Shown in pieces: positions 8,890 through 17,790 of a stretch of DNA of 64,000 nt. How positions within the stretch are numbered: the first letter of the stretch is position 1; the number at the start of each line of letters is the position of its first letter. This DNA is from Phycisphaerae bacterium (lineage in GTDB: Bacteria > Planctomycetota > Phycisphaerae > Phycisphaerales > UBA1924), in the NCBI GenBank assembly GCA_030429705.1, contig JAUIES010000001.1, positions 1,240,001-1,304,000 on the forward strand, given 5' to 3'. The notes below the pieces were generated by a model. It was not told where the DNA came from. It did no database searches and saw nothing but the letters and a program-made list of their open reading frames with translations. The position numbers and the translations under genes are program-made.

Positions 8890-9639
8890 TCAAGGCGAAC
8901 CCGGCAACCCGGACAGACGAGCAATGTCAGCCGTCAATTCGGTGAGCACTTCCGGATCAAAGAAGTCAACATCGACCCAGTCCGCGCGCGTGTCGCTGAT
9001 GTACAGCGCATTAGCGCCAATCCCTCCAGCCCGTTCGTGGAAGAAAACATCCGGACTCTCGTCAAAGACACACGCACCCTGGAGCAATGGAAGTTCATTG
9101 CCCTTTTCGCGTTGCAGATCCCACACGCGAGCGACAACTTTCGGGCTGATCTGTAGGCCATAGACCAACTCGCCGAGTTGGTAGATTGATCCGGGCGTGT
9201 AAAAATAACTGGTGCCGTAGGCCTCCCAATACGCATCGGTCGTCTTGCCGTCGTCACCGGGACATTGGAACGGTGCATTGGAAAGAAATGGTGCATCGTC
9301 GGTGTCGGGAAACGCCGGATCGCGCCTTGGGATCGGCGCATCGACATAACTTTCGAGCACCGTCAGCAAGTTCACATCGTTGCCGCCGCCGATTTCTCCG
9401 GACCCAATGATGGGCAGGACATACGGAAACGCGCCTTCAGACTCCTGATCCATGTACATGGTGATCGCTTGTCCGAGAGATCGCAGATTGCTCAAGCACG
9501 CCGTTCGGCGTGAGGCAGCACGGGCTTTCCCGAGCGCCGGGAGCAGAATCCCGATGAGCAATGCGATAATGGAGATGACCACCAGCAGTTCGATGAGTGT
9601 GAATGCACGGGAGCGGGGGTGGCGTGCGTGTCGTCTCAT
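8890..9639 (-). CDS. type II secretion/type IV pilus-like pseudopilin
   Basis: A 249-residue prepilin-like protein. A short basic leader ([12 protein letters not shown]) precedes the prepilin peptidase site and hydrophobic helix [18 protein letters not shown], which is N-methylated and buried in the pilus fibre in known family members. The remaining globular part resembles the large family of planctomycete pseudopilins. Its ATG overlaps the stop codon of the upstream gene (ATGA), implying translational coupling; a GAGG inside that gene can serve as ribosome binding site. The pilus or secretion machinery itself is not in this window. Confidence 0.85.
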   Translation of the reverse strand: MRRHARHPRSRAFTLIELLVVISIIALLIGILLPALGKARAASRRTACLSNLRSLGQAITMYMDQESEGAFPYVLPIIGSGEIGGGNDVNLLTVLESYVDAPIPRRDPAFPDTDDAPFLSNAPFQCPGDDGKTTDAYWEAYGTSYFYTPGSIYQLGELVYGLQISPKVVARVWDLQREKGNELPLLQGACVFDESPDVFFHERAGGIGANALYISDTRADWVDVDFFDPEVLTELTADIARLSGLPGSP

Positions 9640-10253
9640 AGGGGGAGCCTCATCATAAAGCCAGCGTTGACCTTTTCGTCAACGATCCGCCTGGCAGCGG
9701 GTGTCTGAACTGTTCTAAATGTATCGGCATGTCGCTGAAATACCGAGCGAAACTCCTCGTCTTTCTCGGAAGCCTTGGCAATTCCTTTCGCGATCGACCC
9801 GGCAGCCCGCTTGAGCTGGTTTGCCCGCAACACCGCAATTGTCAATGCACCAATGAGTACCGCTGGCGAGCGAATAGGTTCAGGAAGAAGCGGAATCGTC
9901 GAATCTGAAATCACTGCCCACACAGATTCAGGATTCTGTTCGGATTCCAGAAGCCCATCCAGCGTGACGATCGCCTGATCGAGGTCGGCAAGCCGGTCGA
10001 TCAGCGCGCCATGGGCTTTAATGCTGGCTTCACGCATGGCTACGGGCAAATCTGGGTTGTTCGCGTCGTTTCTCACGCGTTCTGCTTCGATCGCAACCTC
10101 CTCGCGGATGTTCGCAGCGTCATTTCGCAATTGAAAAAGCCCTGCACGATCCACACAACCAGTCATCAAGACCGCCCCGACAAGAGCAACGATGCCAAAG
10201 CACATCCATTGCCAACCGCGAGCAGAATGACTGAACCAACCTCGATGTTTCAT
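9636..10253 (-). CDS. predicted lipoprotein of unknown function
   Basis: A 205-residue protein starting MKHRGWFSH at the ATG at 10253, with GAGGGGG just upstream. The hydrophobic stretch [17 protein letters not shown] ends in a lipobox, so the mature protein should be anchored by an acylated cysteine. The rest is predominantly helical ([22 protein letters not shown] ...) and may form a coiled coil. A weak hydrophobic segment lies near [16 protein letters not shown]. It is the first gene of the operon that continues with a pseudopilin, which it overlaps by four bases. I recognise no family. Confidence 0.7.
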   Translation of the reverse strand: MKHRGWFSHSARGWQWMCFGIVALVGAVLMTGCVDRAGLFQLRNDAANIREEVAIEAERVRNDANNPDLPVAMREASIKAHGALIDRLADLDQAIVTLDGLLESEQNPESVWAVISDSTIPLLPEPIRSPAVLIGALTIAVLRANQLKRAAGSIAKGIAKASEKDEEFRSVFQRHADTFRTVQTPAARRIVDEKVNAGFMMRLPL

Positions 10254-10453
10254 AACGACCCCCTCATATCGGCTGCGTCTGGAATCGTCACCCGGTCGGG
10301 CAGCCACCGGTCGCGTGCGATTGGGGGGTCTGGCTCCACCATAGAGTCGATCTGATCGCAGACCATGGAAAACTCACAGAGGGTCAACATCGTGCGCTCA
10401 CCCATGCACAGTGCGTGCAAGTTTCTGGTGCGAGCAAGGCACTACCATCGGCC

Positions 10454-11647
10454 ATGCCCATTCCCGAAGAGCGACAAGCGACCTATGAGCGTTGGCTGTG
10501 TGAGATTACTCGTTTGCCAACAGCCGCCGGCCACGAGCAACAAGTGATTGACTGGATCGAACGATGGGCGGCGAACCGCCCGCACCTCACACTTGATCGA
10601 GACGCACACGGCAACCTCACGCTTGCGCCCCAACAACCGTGGGGAACTGGTGAGGCACCTGTCTACATCACCGCACACCTGGACCACCCGGCGTTCGTCG
10701 TAGAACGCGTGCTCGACGATGATCGCGTCGAACTCAGTTTTCGCGGCGGCGTGATGGATGACTACTTCGAAGATGCGCCGATCGTGCTCTATAGAGGGAA
10801 CGAACGAACGGTCAGCGGGCGCATCGTCGAAAAGGCTGAAGGAGAACACGAGCCGTTCAAGCGTTGGATTGCAACCGTCGAAGGCGGTGCCCAGCCGATG
10901 CGACCCGGTGATGTCGGCGTCTGGGATTTACCAGCACAAGAGATTATTGATGGCGTGCTTCATACCAACGCCTGCGATGATCTCGCAGCGGTGGCTGCCG
11001 CTCTTGCAGCACTCGAAGAACTCTGCCTTGCAGCAGACGAGGGTGCGCAGTTACTTGACACGCGCGTGTTGTTCACCAGGGCTGAGGAAATCGGGTTTGT
11101 TGGCGCGATCGGTGCGAGTCGAGATGCGACCATGCCGCATGATGCCCGCGTGATTGCGCTCGAGAACAGCCGAAGTTTTGACGATTCACCGATCGGTGGG
11201 GGGCCCATCGTACGGGTCGGCGATCGCGTCAGTGTCTTTTCACCCGAACTGACCGGGGCGGTCGCAAAGGTGGCAGAGGAGATCGCAGGCGGCCCGGCTC
11301 AGGTCACAGCGGCGCAGAAACAGAGTGAAGCGCCGACCTGGCGTTGGCAACGCAAACTCATGGCCGGCGGTGCGTGTGAAGCAAGCGTGTTCTGTGCATA
11401 CGGGTATCAAGCGACCTGTGTGTGCTTGCCTCTTGGCAACTACCACAACATGGCGGATCTGACCGCAGTCCAGGCGGGGACCAATACCGAGCGGCCTCGT
11501 GTCGGGCGCGAACACATCGCGCTGAGCGATTTCTTCGGCATGGTCGAGTTGCTCGTCGGGTGCGGCACAAGCCTGCCCGATCGCCCTCCCTTCCGCCAAC
11601 GCGTAGAGAAACTGTGGGAGGAACGGGCGTTTGTCCTGGGCAGTTAG
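10454..11647 (+). CDS. M42-like zinc aminopeptidase
   Basis: A 397-residue metallopeptidase resembling the M42/M28 co-catalytic aminopeptidases, which trim N-terminal residues from peptides in the cytoplasm. Metal-ligand motifs visible are AHLDH (His75, Asp77), NACDDLAA (Asp175/176), TRAEEIGF (Glu211 catalytic, Glu212 ligand), VIALENS and the late His in NYHNMAD. The PDZ-like insert expected between the first two motifs is present (about 85-165). The ATG at 10454 has no strong Shine-Dalgarno, and a GTG 39 bases upstream is the alternative start. It stands alone and converges on the PhoH gene. Confidence 0.8.
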   Translation: MPIPEERQATYERWLCEITRLPTAAGHEQQVIDWIERWAANRPHLTLDRDAHGNLTLAPQQPWGTGEAPVYITAHLDHPAFVVERVLDDDRVELSFRGGVMDDYFEDAPIVLYRGNERTVSGRIVEKAEGEHEPFKRWIATVEGGAQPMRPGDVGVWDLPAQEIIDGVLHTNACDDLAAVAAALAALEELCLAADEGAQLLDTRVLFTRAEEIGFVGAIGASRDATMPHDARVIALENSRSFDDSPIGGGPIVRVGDRVSVFSPELTGAVAKVAEEIAGGPAQVTAAQKQSEAPTWRWQRKLMAGGACEASVFCAYGYQATCVCLPLGNYHNMADLTAVQAGTNTERPRVGREHIALSDFFGMVELLVGCGTSLPDRPPFRQRVEKLWEERAFVLGS

Positions 11648-11657
11648 CGTGATCGTT

Positions 11658-13094
11658 CTAGAGCCTCTGGGCTGCGAGACTGGCCAGTTCGCTGCGTTCC
11701 GAGCGAGCGAGCGTGACATGGCCCACGATACCGAGCCCCTTCATTTTTTCAACGCCGTACGCCAGACCGTTTGACGAAGTGTCGAGGTACGGGTTGTCGA
11801 TCTGACCGATGTCGCCGGTCAGGACGATCTTGGTCCCCTCACCCACGCGGCTGATGATGGTCTTGACTTCGTGCGGCGTCAGATTCTGGGCCTCGTCAAC
11901 AATCATGAATTGGTGCGGAATGGATCGGCCACGAATGTAGGTCAGTGGTTCGAGCACAAGCCTGCCGTCAGCCATGAGTTTATTGGTGCGTTGTTCTGAC
12001 GAATGACTCTCGGCCTGTTGCATGGGTGAGCCGCGCGTCGAGAGCAGGTACGAGAGGTTGTCAAAGATCGGCTGCATCCAGGCAGCGAGTTTTTCATCCT
12101 TGTCGCCGGGCAGGTACCCGATGTCGCGACCCATGGGCATGATCGGGCGCGCCACGAGCAACTTGTCGTACCGTTGTTCGTTGAACACCTTGTGCATGCC
12201 AGCAGCGAGCGCGAGAAGCGTTTTCCCTGTTCCCGCTGAGCCCAACAGCGTGACCAGGCGGACCTCGTCATCGAGCAGCAAATCGAGAGCCATCGTCTGT
12301 TGCACATTGCGCGCGATGATGCCAAAGGTCGCTTTGCGTTGCGTTGTGACAGGCTGAATGTGTTCTGTGTCGGCCAGCCTTCGGCCAAGTCCTGAGTGCG
12401 CCTCTTCACCGATGTCCTTCATCACGAGGAATTGATTCGGGATGAGATCGCGCACATACGGCTCAGACTCGTCGGAAGGCGTGACCGTCAAGATGTCCTG
12501 CAGCGCACTGAGAGGCAACATGCGTTCGCGGTAGAGTTCGTCGATCATCTCGCCTGGAGTATCCGCCGTGATATAGCCTTCATACAGGCGGTCTGCATCG
12601 ACCCGCTGGTTCTGAAAGTCTTCTGTGCGGATACCCAGTGCGTCGCTCTTGATGCGGGCTGCGAGATCTTTTGAGACGAAGACAGATAGCACACCCTGTT
12701 CCTGCAGCGCCCATGCGACCGCGATGATGCGGTTGTCGTTCGTGTCTTCGTCAATCACCGGCGGACGGGCGTGTTCCCCGACATCGACGCGAATCGATCC
12801 GGTCTCGCCATTCGCAGGGACCGACACATCGGACGGAAGCCGAACGCTGCTCCAGTTGATTCCTTCGATGAGTCGGCCGGCTTCGCGGAGTCGGTCGAGA
12901 TGGCGGATGCACGCTCGGGCGTTGCGCCCGATGTCATCTTCGCGCCGCTTCATCTTGTCGAGTTCTTCGATCACCGGATACGGGATGACGACATTGTTCT
13001 CTTTGAAGACGAACAGCGCGTTCGGGCTGTGCAAAAGCACATTGGTGTCGAGGACGAAGTGCTTGATTGGTTCGGTCGTGTTGCTATCGGGCAT
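11658..13094 (-). CDS. PIN-PhoH fusion protein (YlaK type)
   Basis: A 478-residue protein joining an N-terminal PIN nuclease domain (FVLDTNVLLHSP at the start, further acids near EELD and DEDTNDNRI) to a C-terminal PhoH ATPase domain. The ATPase has Walker A LLGSAGTGKTLLAL and Walker B FMIVDEAQN. Proteins of this architecture are thought to be ATP-driven RNA helicase/nucleases. The start is the ATG at 13094 with GAGG five bases upstream; an ATG nine codons earlier has no ribosome binding site. It is the last gene of a closely spaced minus-strand set running from 15067. Confidence 0.9.
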   Translation of the reverse strand: MPDSNTTEPIKHFVLDTNVLLHSPNALFVFKENNVVIPYPVIEELDKMKRREDDIGRNARACIRHLDRLREAGRLIEGINWSSVRLPSDVSVPANGETGSIRVDVGEHARPPVIDEDTNDNRIIAVAWALQEQGVLSVFVSKDLAARIKSDALGIRTEDFQNQRVDADRLYEGYITADTPGEMIDELYRERMLPLSALQDILTVTPSDESEPYVRDLIPNQFLVMKDIGEEAHSGLGRRLADTEHIQPVTTQRKATFGIIARNVQQTMALDLLLDDEVRLVTLLGSAGTGKTLLALAAGMHKVFNEQRYDKLLVARPIMPMGRDIGYLPGDKDEKLAAWMQPIFDNLSYLLSTRGSPMQQAESHSSEQRTNKLMADGRLVLEPLTYIRGRSIPHQFMIVDEAQNLTPHEVKTIISRVGEGTKIVLTGDIGQIDNPYLDTSSNGLAYGVEKMKGLGIVGHVTLARSERSELASLAAQRL

Positions 13095-13127
13095 GAGGCC
13101 TCGGGTCTCCGCGATCAGCATATCAGT

Positions 13128-13637
13128 TTAGAAAAAGGCAGCGACGATCAGAACGAGCGCAACCACTACAGCGATCCCGGCTTTGAGGACTGTGGAAAGC
13201 AATCGTCCGATCGCGGCTCCCTGACCAATGCGGGCAGCATCTTTCCAGTGTTGTTTGCCGAACGCCATCTCGCCCGCGACGGCTGCGAGCCCGGCGCCGA
13301 CGACGCCGCCAATGACCGTCCCCACAATTGGTATTGGAATCAGGATCGAGCCCGCCAATGCGCCGATCAGTGCTCCGACGATGCTCCAGATGGCGCCGTG
13401 TTTGGTGCCGCCCGCCTTCTTGGTGCCCGCAGCCGATGCGAACAACTCGATGACCTCGGCGAGCACACCTAGGGCAAAAGCTGCTGCAAGGGTCCACGGA
13501 CTGAAGAGGGGCTCCCACAGCCAATTGATGAGCAAGGCGGCTGAGAGCATGATCCAGATGCCGGGCAGGGTCAAGAGCGTCAGCCCGATGCACAAGAGTG
13601 CAATCAGCGCCATGACTGTCGCAGCCACATACTCCAT
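13128..13637 (-). CDS. DUF456 family membrane protein
   Basis: A 169-residue integral membrane protein of the DUF456 family, with about four to five hydrophobic helices. It has the typical small-residue pattern (LTLPGIWIML, GTKKAGGTKHGAIWSIVGALIGALAG, GTVIGGVVGAGLAAVAGE), in which glycine-zipper helices surround a conserved Lys/Gly segment. The function of the family is unknown. The ATG at 13637 is chosen because GGTGAT at 13646-13651 lies about 8 bases upstream; a TTG at 13646 is the alternative. The upstream gene ends only 9 bases before it. Confidence 0.82.
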   Translation of the reverse strand: MEYVAATVMALIALLCIGLTLLTLPGIWIMLSAALLINWLWEPLFSPWTLAAAFALGVLAEVIELFASAAGTKKAGGTKHGAIWSIVGALIGALAGSILIPIPIVGTVIGGVVGAGLAAVAGEMAFGKQHWKDAARIGQGAAIGRLLSTVLKAGIAVVVALVLIVAAFF

Positions 13638-13646
13638 CGTGTGCAA

Positions 13647-14534
13647 TCACCCCTTGTCGTCCGCCTCCGCGGATGCCTCGGTCTCGGAAGCTGTCTCAGC
13701 AGCGGGTTCCGGGTCTGCTGCCTGCGTCTCGGCGGTCTTTTCTTCTTCGGAACCGAACGCTTCGCGTTCCATTTCCAGGATCCACTCTTCGACGCGTGCG
13801 TGGCGATAGGTGTCCACACGGACGGACTGTCCACCGACCTTGTCGACACCCGGTTTGATCTTGAGGAACACGATGAACTTGTCCCACTTGCGCTTGTCGA
13901 CCTCTTCAAGGTCCGCTGGCGTGATTGTGCTGCCCCCGGGCAGCGTGAGGGCCATCGTTGAGGGCTCCCAACGATACTTTGTTGCAGCGACACGGAACAT
14001 CAGAAAAACGAAATACAACCCAAGTCCGTAGCCAACAACCATCATGAACCACTGCAACATCAGGTCATAACTGTGCAATGGCGCGGGCTTGTCCTGCGTG
14101 GACCATTGTTCACCAAGTTCGGCCAGACGATTGCGCGGTGCCGTTTCGGCAAAAGAAGTATTTTCAGGTTTCAGTTGCCCGACATACGACAGAGCGGTCA
14201 GCCATTGGTGTCGGGTTTGAACGGACGGCCTCCATCCGGCGGATGCGGGGTCGCTATTGAGCTGTTCAAGCGTCGCGACCGGATCTGGCACGGGTGCATC
14301 GAGCGTGAGAATCCCGGGAGCGCCGCGGGCACGAGACTCTTCGTCGAGTTGAACAAGGTACTGCCACTCCGCCCACTCGGCGAATGCTCGTCCTTTCGCC
14401 GGGTACTTGATCGATGCGTCGTACAGCGCCCATGTGCCGAACGCGAGCAGGACGATTGCGATGATGATGAACTTGCGTGCCCATTTCATCCCGAGTGTCG
14501 AGACCTGTTGGGTTGCCTGAGCCGAGTCCGCCAT
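13647..14534 (-). CDS. two-helix membrane protein of unknown function
   Basis: A 295-residue protein with an N-terminal transmembrane helix (KFIIIAIVLLAFGTWALY), an exported or periplasmic region (about 40-165), a second helix (LMLQWFMMVVGYGLGLYFVFLMF) and a soluble C-terminal domain (about 190-265). That domain contains LTLPGGSTITPADLEEVDKRKWDKFIVF and resembles small domains found beside lipid or cell-envelope proteins. The last 30 residues are Glu/Ala-rich and disordered. GGAG precedes the ATG by 9 bases. Operon neighbours are two small membrane or basic proteins upstream and DUF456 downstream. I recognise no named family. Confidence 0.75.
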   Translation of the reverse strand: MADSAQATQQVSTLGMKWARKFIIIAIVLLAFGTWALYDASIKYPAKGRAFAEWAEWQYLVQLDEESRARGAPGILTLDAPVPDPVATLEQLNSDPASAGWRPSVQTRHQWLTALSYVGQLKPENTSFAETAPRNRLAELGEQWSTQDKPAPLHSYDLMLQWFMMVVGYGLGLYFVFLMFRVAATKYRWEPSTMALTLPGGSTITPADLEEVDKRKWDKFIVFLKIKPGVDKVGGQSVRVDTYRHARVEEWILEMEREAFGSEEEKTAETQAADPEPAAETASETEASAEADDKG

Positions 14535-14549
14535 GCTGAAGATCTCCGA

Positions 14550-14810
14550 TTACTTCGCGTCCGTTTTCTCAAAAGCGAGGGACCACCACTTGTCAGCCAA
14601 TTGAGAGCCCCCGGTTCGGTTGGTCATCGGCCCAAAACCGCCTGAAGATGCAGGTCTCGTGGGAATGCGCACCGAGCGGCACCGTCCGGCGAGCGCTTCG
14701 GTCAGCCATGCAGCGTGTTCGGTCCGATAGCGCTGTCCACGCAGAAACACTCGGCGACGCCCGAACATGCCCCATAACATGCCAAGAGCATAGCCCGGCT
14801 CTGCAGCCAT
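14550..14810 (-). CDS. small basic protein, hypothetical
   Basis: An 86-residue reading frame starting 2 bases after the preceding stop codon and ending 15 bases before the next gene. This tight packing is the main evidence that it is translated. The product is rich in Arg, Gly and Trp (GMLWGMFGRRRVFLRGQRYR) and has no signal peptide or recognisable domain. No clear Shine-Dalgarno is seen, so translation may depend on coupling to the upstream gene. Confidence 0.45.
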   Translation of the reverse strand: MAAEPGYALGMLWGMFGRRRVFLRGQRYRTEHAAWLTEALAGRCRSVRIPTRPASSGGFGPMTNRTGGSQLADKWWSLAFEKTDAK

Positions 14811-14812
14811 GC

Positions 14813-15067
14813 TTACCCGAGTGAGGGGCGATGGTTCGCGCGAACGAGATCAGTTTGTTCAAGATCACGGGTCGTCGGCTCAATGACAGCCGAAGCAGGA
14901 TTCGCTTCGGGCAAGACCCAACCATCCCATCGGCCTGTCGCGCCAATGACCAGTGCGACAGGACCAAGATGAAACGCGGCCGCGACAAGGCCCATCGCGA
15001 GCCATCGGCTGGCGCTGGTTCGCGGGCGTGATCGGCGGATTCGGGATGGGTGTGAGGCGTTCTTCAT
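14813..15067 (-). CDS. small membrane protein, hypothetical
   Basis: An 84-residue frame with a strongly basic N-terminus (SRIRRSRPRTSASR) and one hydrophobic helix (WLAMGLVAAAFHLGPVALVIGA), the pattern of a single-pass membrane protein. It would be the first gene of the minus-strand operon that runs through DUF456 to PhoH. It starts 89 bases from the divergent kbl gene. There is no clear ribosome binding site and no family match, so the call rests on position and the helix. Confidence 0.42.
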   Translation of the reverse strand: MKNASHPSRIRRSRPRTSASRWLAMGLVAAAFHLGPVALVIGATGRWDGWVLPEANPASAVIEPTTRDLEQTDLVRANHRPSLG

Positions 15068-15156
15068 GAGTCGGTACTGCTTCTTGGGAAATCGGCTGCC
15101 AGCGCTTCACCCGCTACACTCGGAAACCCAAAGAAGTACCCAAAAAGGACCAAGGC

Positions 15157-16386
15157 ATGAGCAGCTACACGCGACCGTTCGAGATTCGCACAGAAGAAAC
15201 GCTCCGCGAACTCAGCGACACCGGGCAGTACAAAACGCTTCAGATGATCCAGAGCCCGATGGATGCCACGATCAAGATCCGATCGGACGATGGGCGCAGC
15301 CGCGAGGTTCTGTGCTTCTGCTCAAACAACTACCTCGGGCTCGCCAATGACCCCCAGGTCGTCGAAGCGGGGATCGACGGGCTTCGCAAGTATGGAGCGG
15401 GCACGGCTTCGGTGCGATTCATCTGTGGCACCTTCGAGCCGCACGAACAACTCGAGACCACAATCGCAGAGTACATGGGGACCGAATCGAGTTACACCTT
15501 CGTCAGTTGCTGGACCGCGACCGAGGCATTCTTCCCGACAGTCTGTGAAGCCGGCGACATCATTATCAGCGATGAACTCAACCACGCATGCATCATCGAC
15601 GCGATGCGCCTCACGCCCGTCATCAAAAAGGGTGTCCTCAAAGGTGTGTACAAACACTCTGACATGAACAGCCTGCGCGAAAAACTGCGTGAGGCGGCTT
15701 CCAATGACGCGGTCACCGGGCAGATCTGGGTCGTCACCGATGGCGTGTTCTCGATGGAGGGCGACATCGCCGATCTGCCGGGCATTCGGGCGCTCTGCGA
15801 TGAGTTCAACGCGATGCTCGTTGTCGATGATTCGCACGGGCATGGTGTCATGGGCCGAACAGGTCGAGGCACGCACGAGCACTATGGCATGATCGGGCGC
15901 AACGAGATCGGCAATGTTGATGTGTTCACCGGCACGCTGGGCAAGGCGCTCGGCGGGGGGGCAGGCGGGTTTGTAGCCGGCTCGCGTGAACTGACAGATC
16001 TGCTCGTACAACGGGCGAGGCCGACCCTGTTCTCGAATGCACTGCCGGTGACGGTGGCTTGCAGCGCAAACAAAGCGATCGAGATCCTGATGGATGAGCC
16101 CGACCGTGTGCTTCGGCTCAAGAACAATGTCGAGACCGCCCGCGAAAAGATCGGTAAGGCCGGTTTTGAAGTGCTTGATTCACCGACTGCCATCTGCCCG
16201 ATCATCGTTGGCGAGACAGCCGACGCGATCCGCATGTCCAAAAAACTGCTCGACCTCGGCGTGTTTGTCATCGGGTTCGGATTCCCGGTCGTGCCGGAAG
16301 GGACGGCGCGGCTTCGCATCCAGATGTCGGCTGCTCATACGGACGAGCACATTGATGCGTTGGTGGATGCGTTGAAGAAGTTGTGA
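15157..16386 (+). CDS. kbl: 2-amino-3-ketobutyrate CoA ligase-like aminotransferase
   Basis: A 409-residue PLP enzyme of the alpha-oxoamine synthase family. Kbl cleaves 2-amino-3-ketobutyrate with CoA to glycine and acetyl-CoA, the second step of threonine degradation. Visible motifs are the substrate loop YGAGTASVRFICGT, DELNHACIID, DDSHGHGVMG and the PLP lysine in TGTLGKALGG. The C-terminal GFGFPVVPEGTARLRIQMSA is typical. AAGG precedes the ATG. Threonine dehydrogenase is not adjacent, so a related role (for instance serine-derived sphingoid base or 8-amino-7-oxononanoate synthesis) is possible, though the sequence looks most like Kbl. Confidence 0.85.
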   Translation: MSSYTRPFEIRTEETLRELSDTGQYKTLQMIQSPMDATIKIRSDDGRSREVLCFCSNNYLGLANDPQVVEAGIDGLRKYGAGTASVRFICGTFEPHEQLETTIAEYMGTESSYTFVSCWTATEAFFPTVCEAGDIIISDELNHACIIDAMRLTPVIKKGVLKGVYKHSDMNSLREKLREAASNDAVTGQIWVVTDGVFSMEGDIADLPGIRALCDEFNAMLVVDDSHGHGVMGRTGRGTHEHYGMIGRNEIGNVDVFTGTLGKALGGGAGGFVAGSRELTDLLVQRARPTLFSNALPVTVACSANKAIEILMDEPDRVLRLKNNVETAREKIGKAGFEVLDSPTAICPIIVGETADAIRMSKKLLDLGVFVIGFGFPVVPEGTARLRIQMSAAHTDEHIDALVDALKKL

Positions 16387-16390
16387 GTCG

Positions 16391-16628
16391 GTACGTAGAG
16401 GTGGCAGAGGACGCGGAGAACGTAGAGTGATGCAATGAATAGAGTCGAATCATCGCTGCATTAAAACAGGTCGAAAGGGTTTGGCTTCTGGAGGACCATC
16501 CGAACTGATCAATGCCTCTTCCCACGCATGATGGCGGCCACACTGAACCATGACACTGATTCATCACGCATTGATTTTGAGTCTTGTCTTTCTCTGCGTC
16601 CTCCGCGTCCTCTGCCACCTCTGCGTAC
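16391..16628. repeat. 37-bp inverted repeat of the CGCGGAGGACGC type
   Basis: The arms 16391-16427 and 16592-16628 are inverted copies that match at 34 of 37 positions (GTACGTAGAGGTGGCAGAGG at the left end). They are separated by 164 bases with no gene. The sequence belongs to the purine-rich GCAGAG-GACGCGGAG class often found between genes in environmental bacteria. It lies between kbl and the isomerase gene and could fold into a long hairpin. The frame through the right arm reads [12 protein letters not shown], an artefact. Confidence 0.8.
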
Positions 16629-16692
16629 AAACCGAGGGCTGAGCGAGTCGCCCGCACGGTCGATATGCTGTCCAATCAGACAGGAGAACACA

Positions 16693-17688
16693 ATGTCACG
16701 ACCAGTCACACTTTTCACCGGCCAATGGGCCGACCTTCCCCTCGAGACCATGGCCGAGAAGGCTGCCGAGATGGGGTACGACGGGCTCGAACTTGCCTGC
16801 TGGGGCGATCACTTTGAGGTCGATAAGGCGCTCTCCGGTGATGGGTACTGTAAGAAACAGCGGGCCATTCTCGAAAAGCACGGGCTTCAGTGCTTCGCCA
16901 TTTCAAATCACCTCGTCGGCCAGGCGGTCTGCGACATCATCGACGAGCGGCACAAGCTCATCATCCCCGAACGCCTCTGGAAAGACGGCGACCCCGAGGG
17001 TGTCCGCCAGCGCTGCGCCCAGGAGATGATCGACACCGCCAAAGCAGCCAAGCGCATGGGGGTCAATGTCGTCAATGGTTTCACCGGTTCGAGCATCTGG
17101 CACAAGTTGTACTTCTTCCCGCCGACCGGTCAGCCCGAGATCGACGCAGGTTTCACCGACTTCGCCGATCGCTGGAACCCGATCTTTGACGAGTTCGACA
17201 AGGTGGGCGTGCGGTTCGGGCTTGAGGTTCACCCGACCGAGATCGCGTATGACATTCACACGACGCGCCGGGCCCTCGAAGCGGTCGGGCATCGCAAGAC
17301 TTTTGGCTTCAACTTCGATCCGAGCCACCTCATCTGGCAAGGCGTTGACCCGGTCAAATTCATCAACGCGTTTGAAGACCGCATTTACCATGTGCATATC
17401 AAGGACGGCATCCGCCTGCTCGACGGTGAATCGTCCATTCTCGCAAGCCATTTGAGTTTTGGTGATCACCGTCGCGGGTGGGACTTCCGCAGCCCTGGCC
17501 GAGGCGAAGTCGATTTCGAAGAGATTATCCGCGCCCTCAACCGCATCGGCTACACCGGGCCGCTCAGTGTCGAGTGGGAAGACATCGGCATGGACCGGTT
17601 CCACGGCGGAACCGAGGCTGCCGACTTCGTGCGCGCCATCGACTTCCAGCCAAGTAATGTCGCGTTTGACGCGGCGTTTGAGGAATAG
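16693..17688 (+). CDS. sugar phosphate isomerase/epimerase (xylose isomerase-like TIM barrel)
   Basis: A 331-residue TIM-barrel protein of the xylose isomerase-like family, which interconverts keto and aldo sugars or epimerises inositol derivatives using a divalent metal. Metal and substrate residues visible include Glu in [21 protein letters not shown] and SVEWED near the C-terminus. The ATG at 16693 is preceded by AGGAGA; the long upstream frame extension is the repeat. The next gene encodes a Gfo/Idh/MocA oxidoreductase, a common partner in sugar or inositol catabolism, so the two probably act in sequence on the same sugar. Substrate unknown. Confidence 0.85.
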   Translation: MSRPVTLFTGQWADLPLETMAEKAAEMGYDGLELACWGDHFEVDKALSGDGYCKKQRAILEKHGLQCFAISNHLVGQAVCDIIDERHKLIIPERLWKDGDPEGVRQRCAQEMIDTAKAAKRMGVNVVNGFTGSSIWHKLYFFPPTGQPEIDAGFTDFADRWNPIFDEFDKVGVRFGLEVHPTEIAYDIHTTRRALEAVGHRKTFGFNFDPSHLIWQGVDPVKFINAFEDRIYHVHIKDGIRLLDGESSILASHLSFGDHRRGWDFRSPGRGEVDFEEIIRALNRIGYTGPLSVEWEDIGMDRFHGGTEAADFVRAIDFQPSNVAFDAAFEE

Positions 17689-17700
17689 GCCGACGCATAT

Positions 17701-17765
17701 CAACGAGCCCCGCCTGCGAGGGAGGGGACTTTTCGCACCAACGAGCCCGAAGCGCAAGCGAGGGA
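17701..17765 (+). repeat. two ACGAGCCC-type planctomycete intergenic repeats
   Basis: Two related units, 17701-17727 (CAACGAGCCCCGCCTGCGAG...) and 17739-17765 (CAACGAGCCCGAAGCGCAAG...), lie in the 102-base gap between the isomerase and the oxidoreductase. Their shared core AACGAGCCC...GAGGGA also appears in the perfect palindrome at 18969-19048. Confidence 0.8.
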
Positions 17766-17790
17766 GCATTGCAACCCTTCGAGGTACGAC

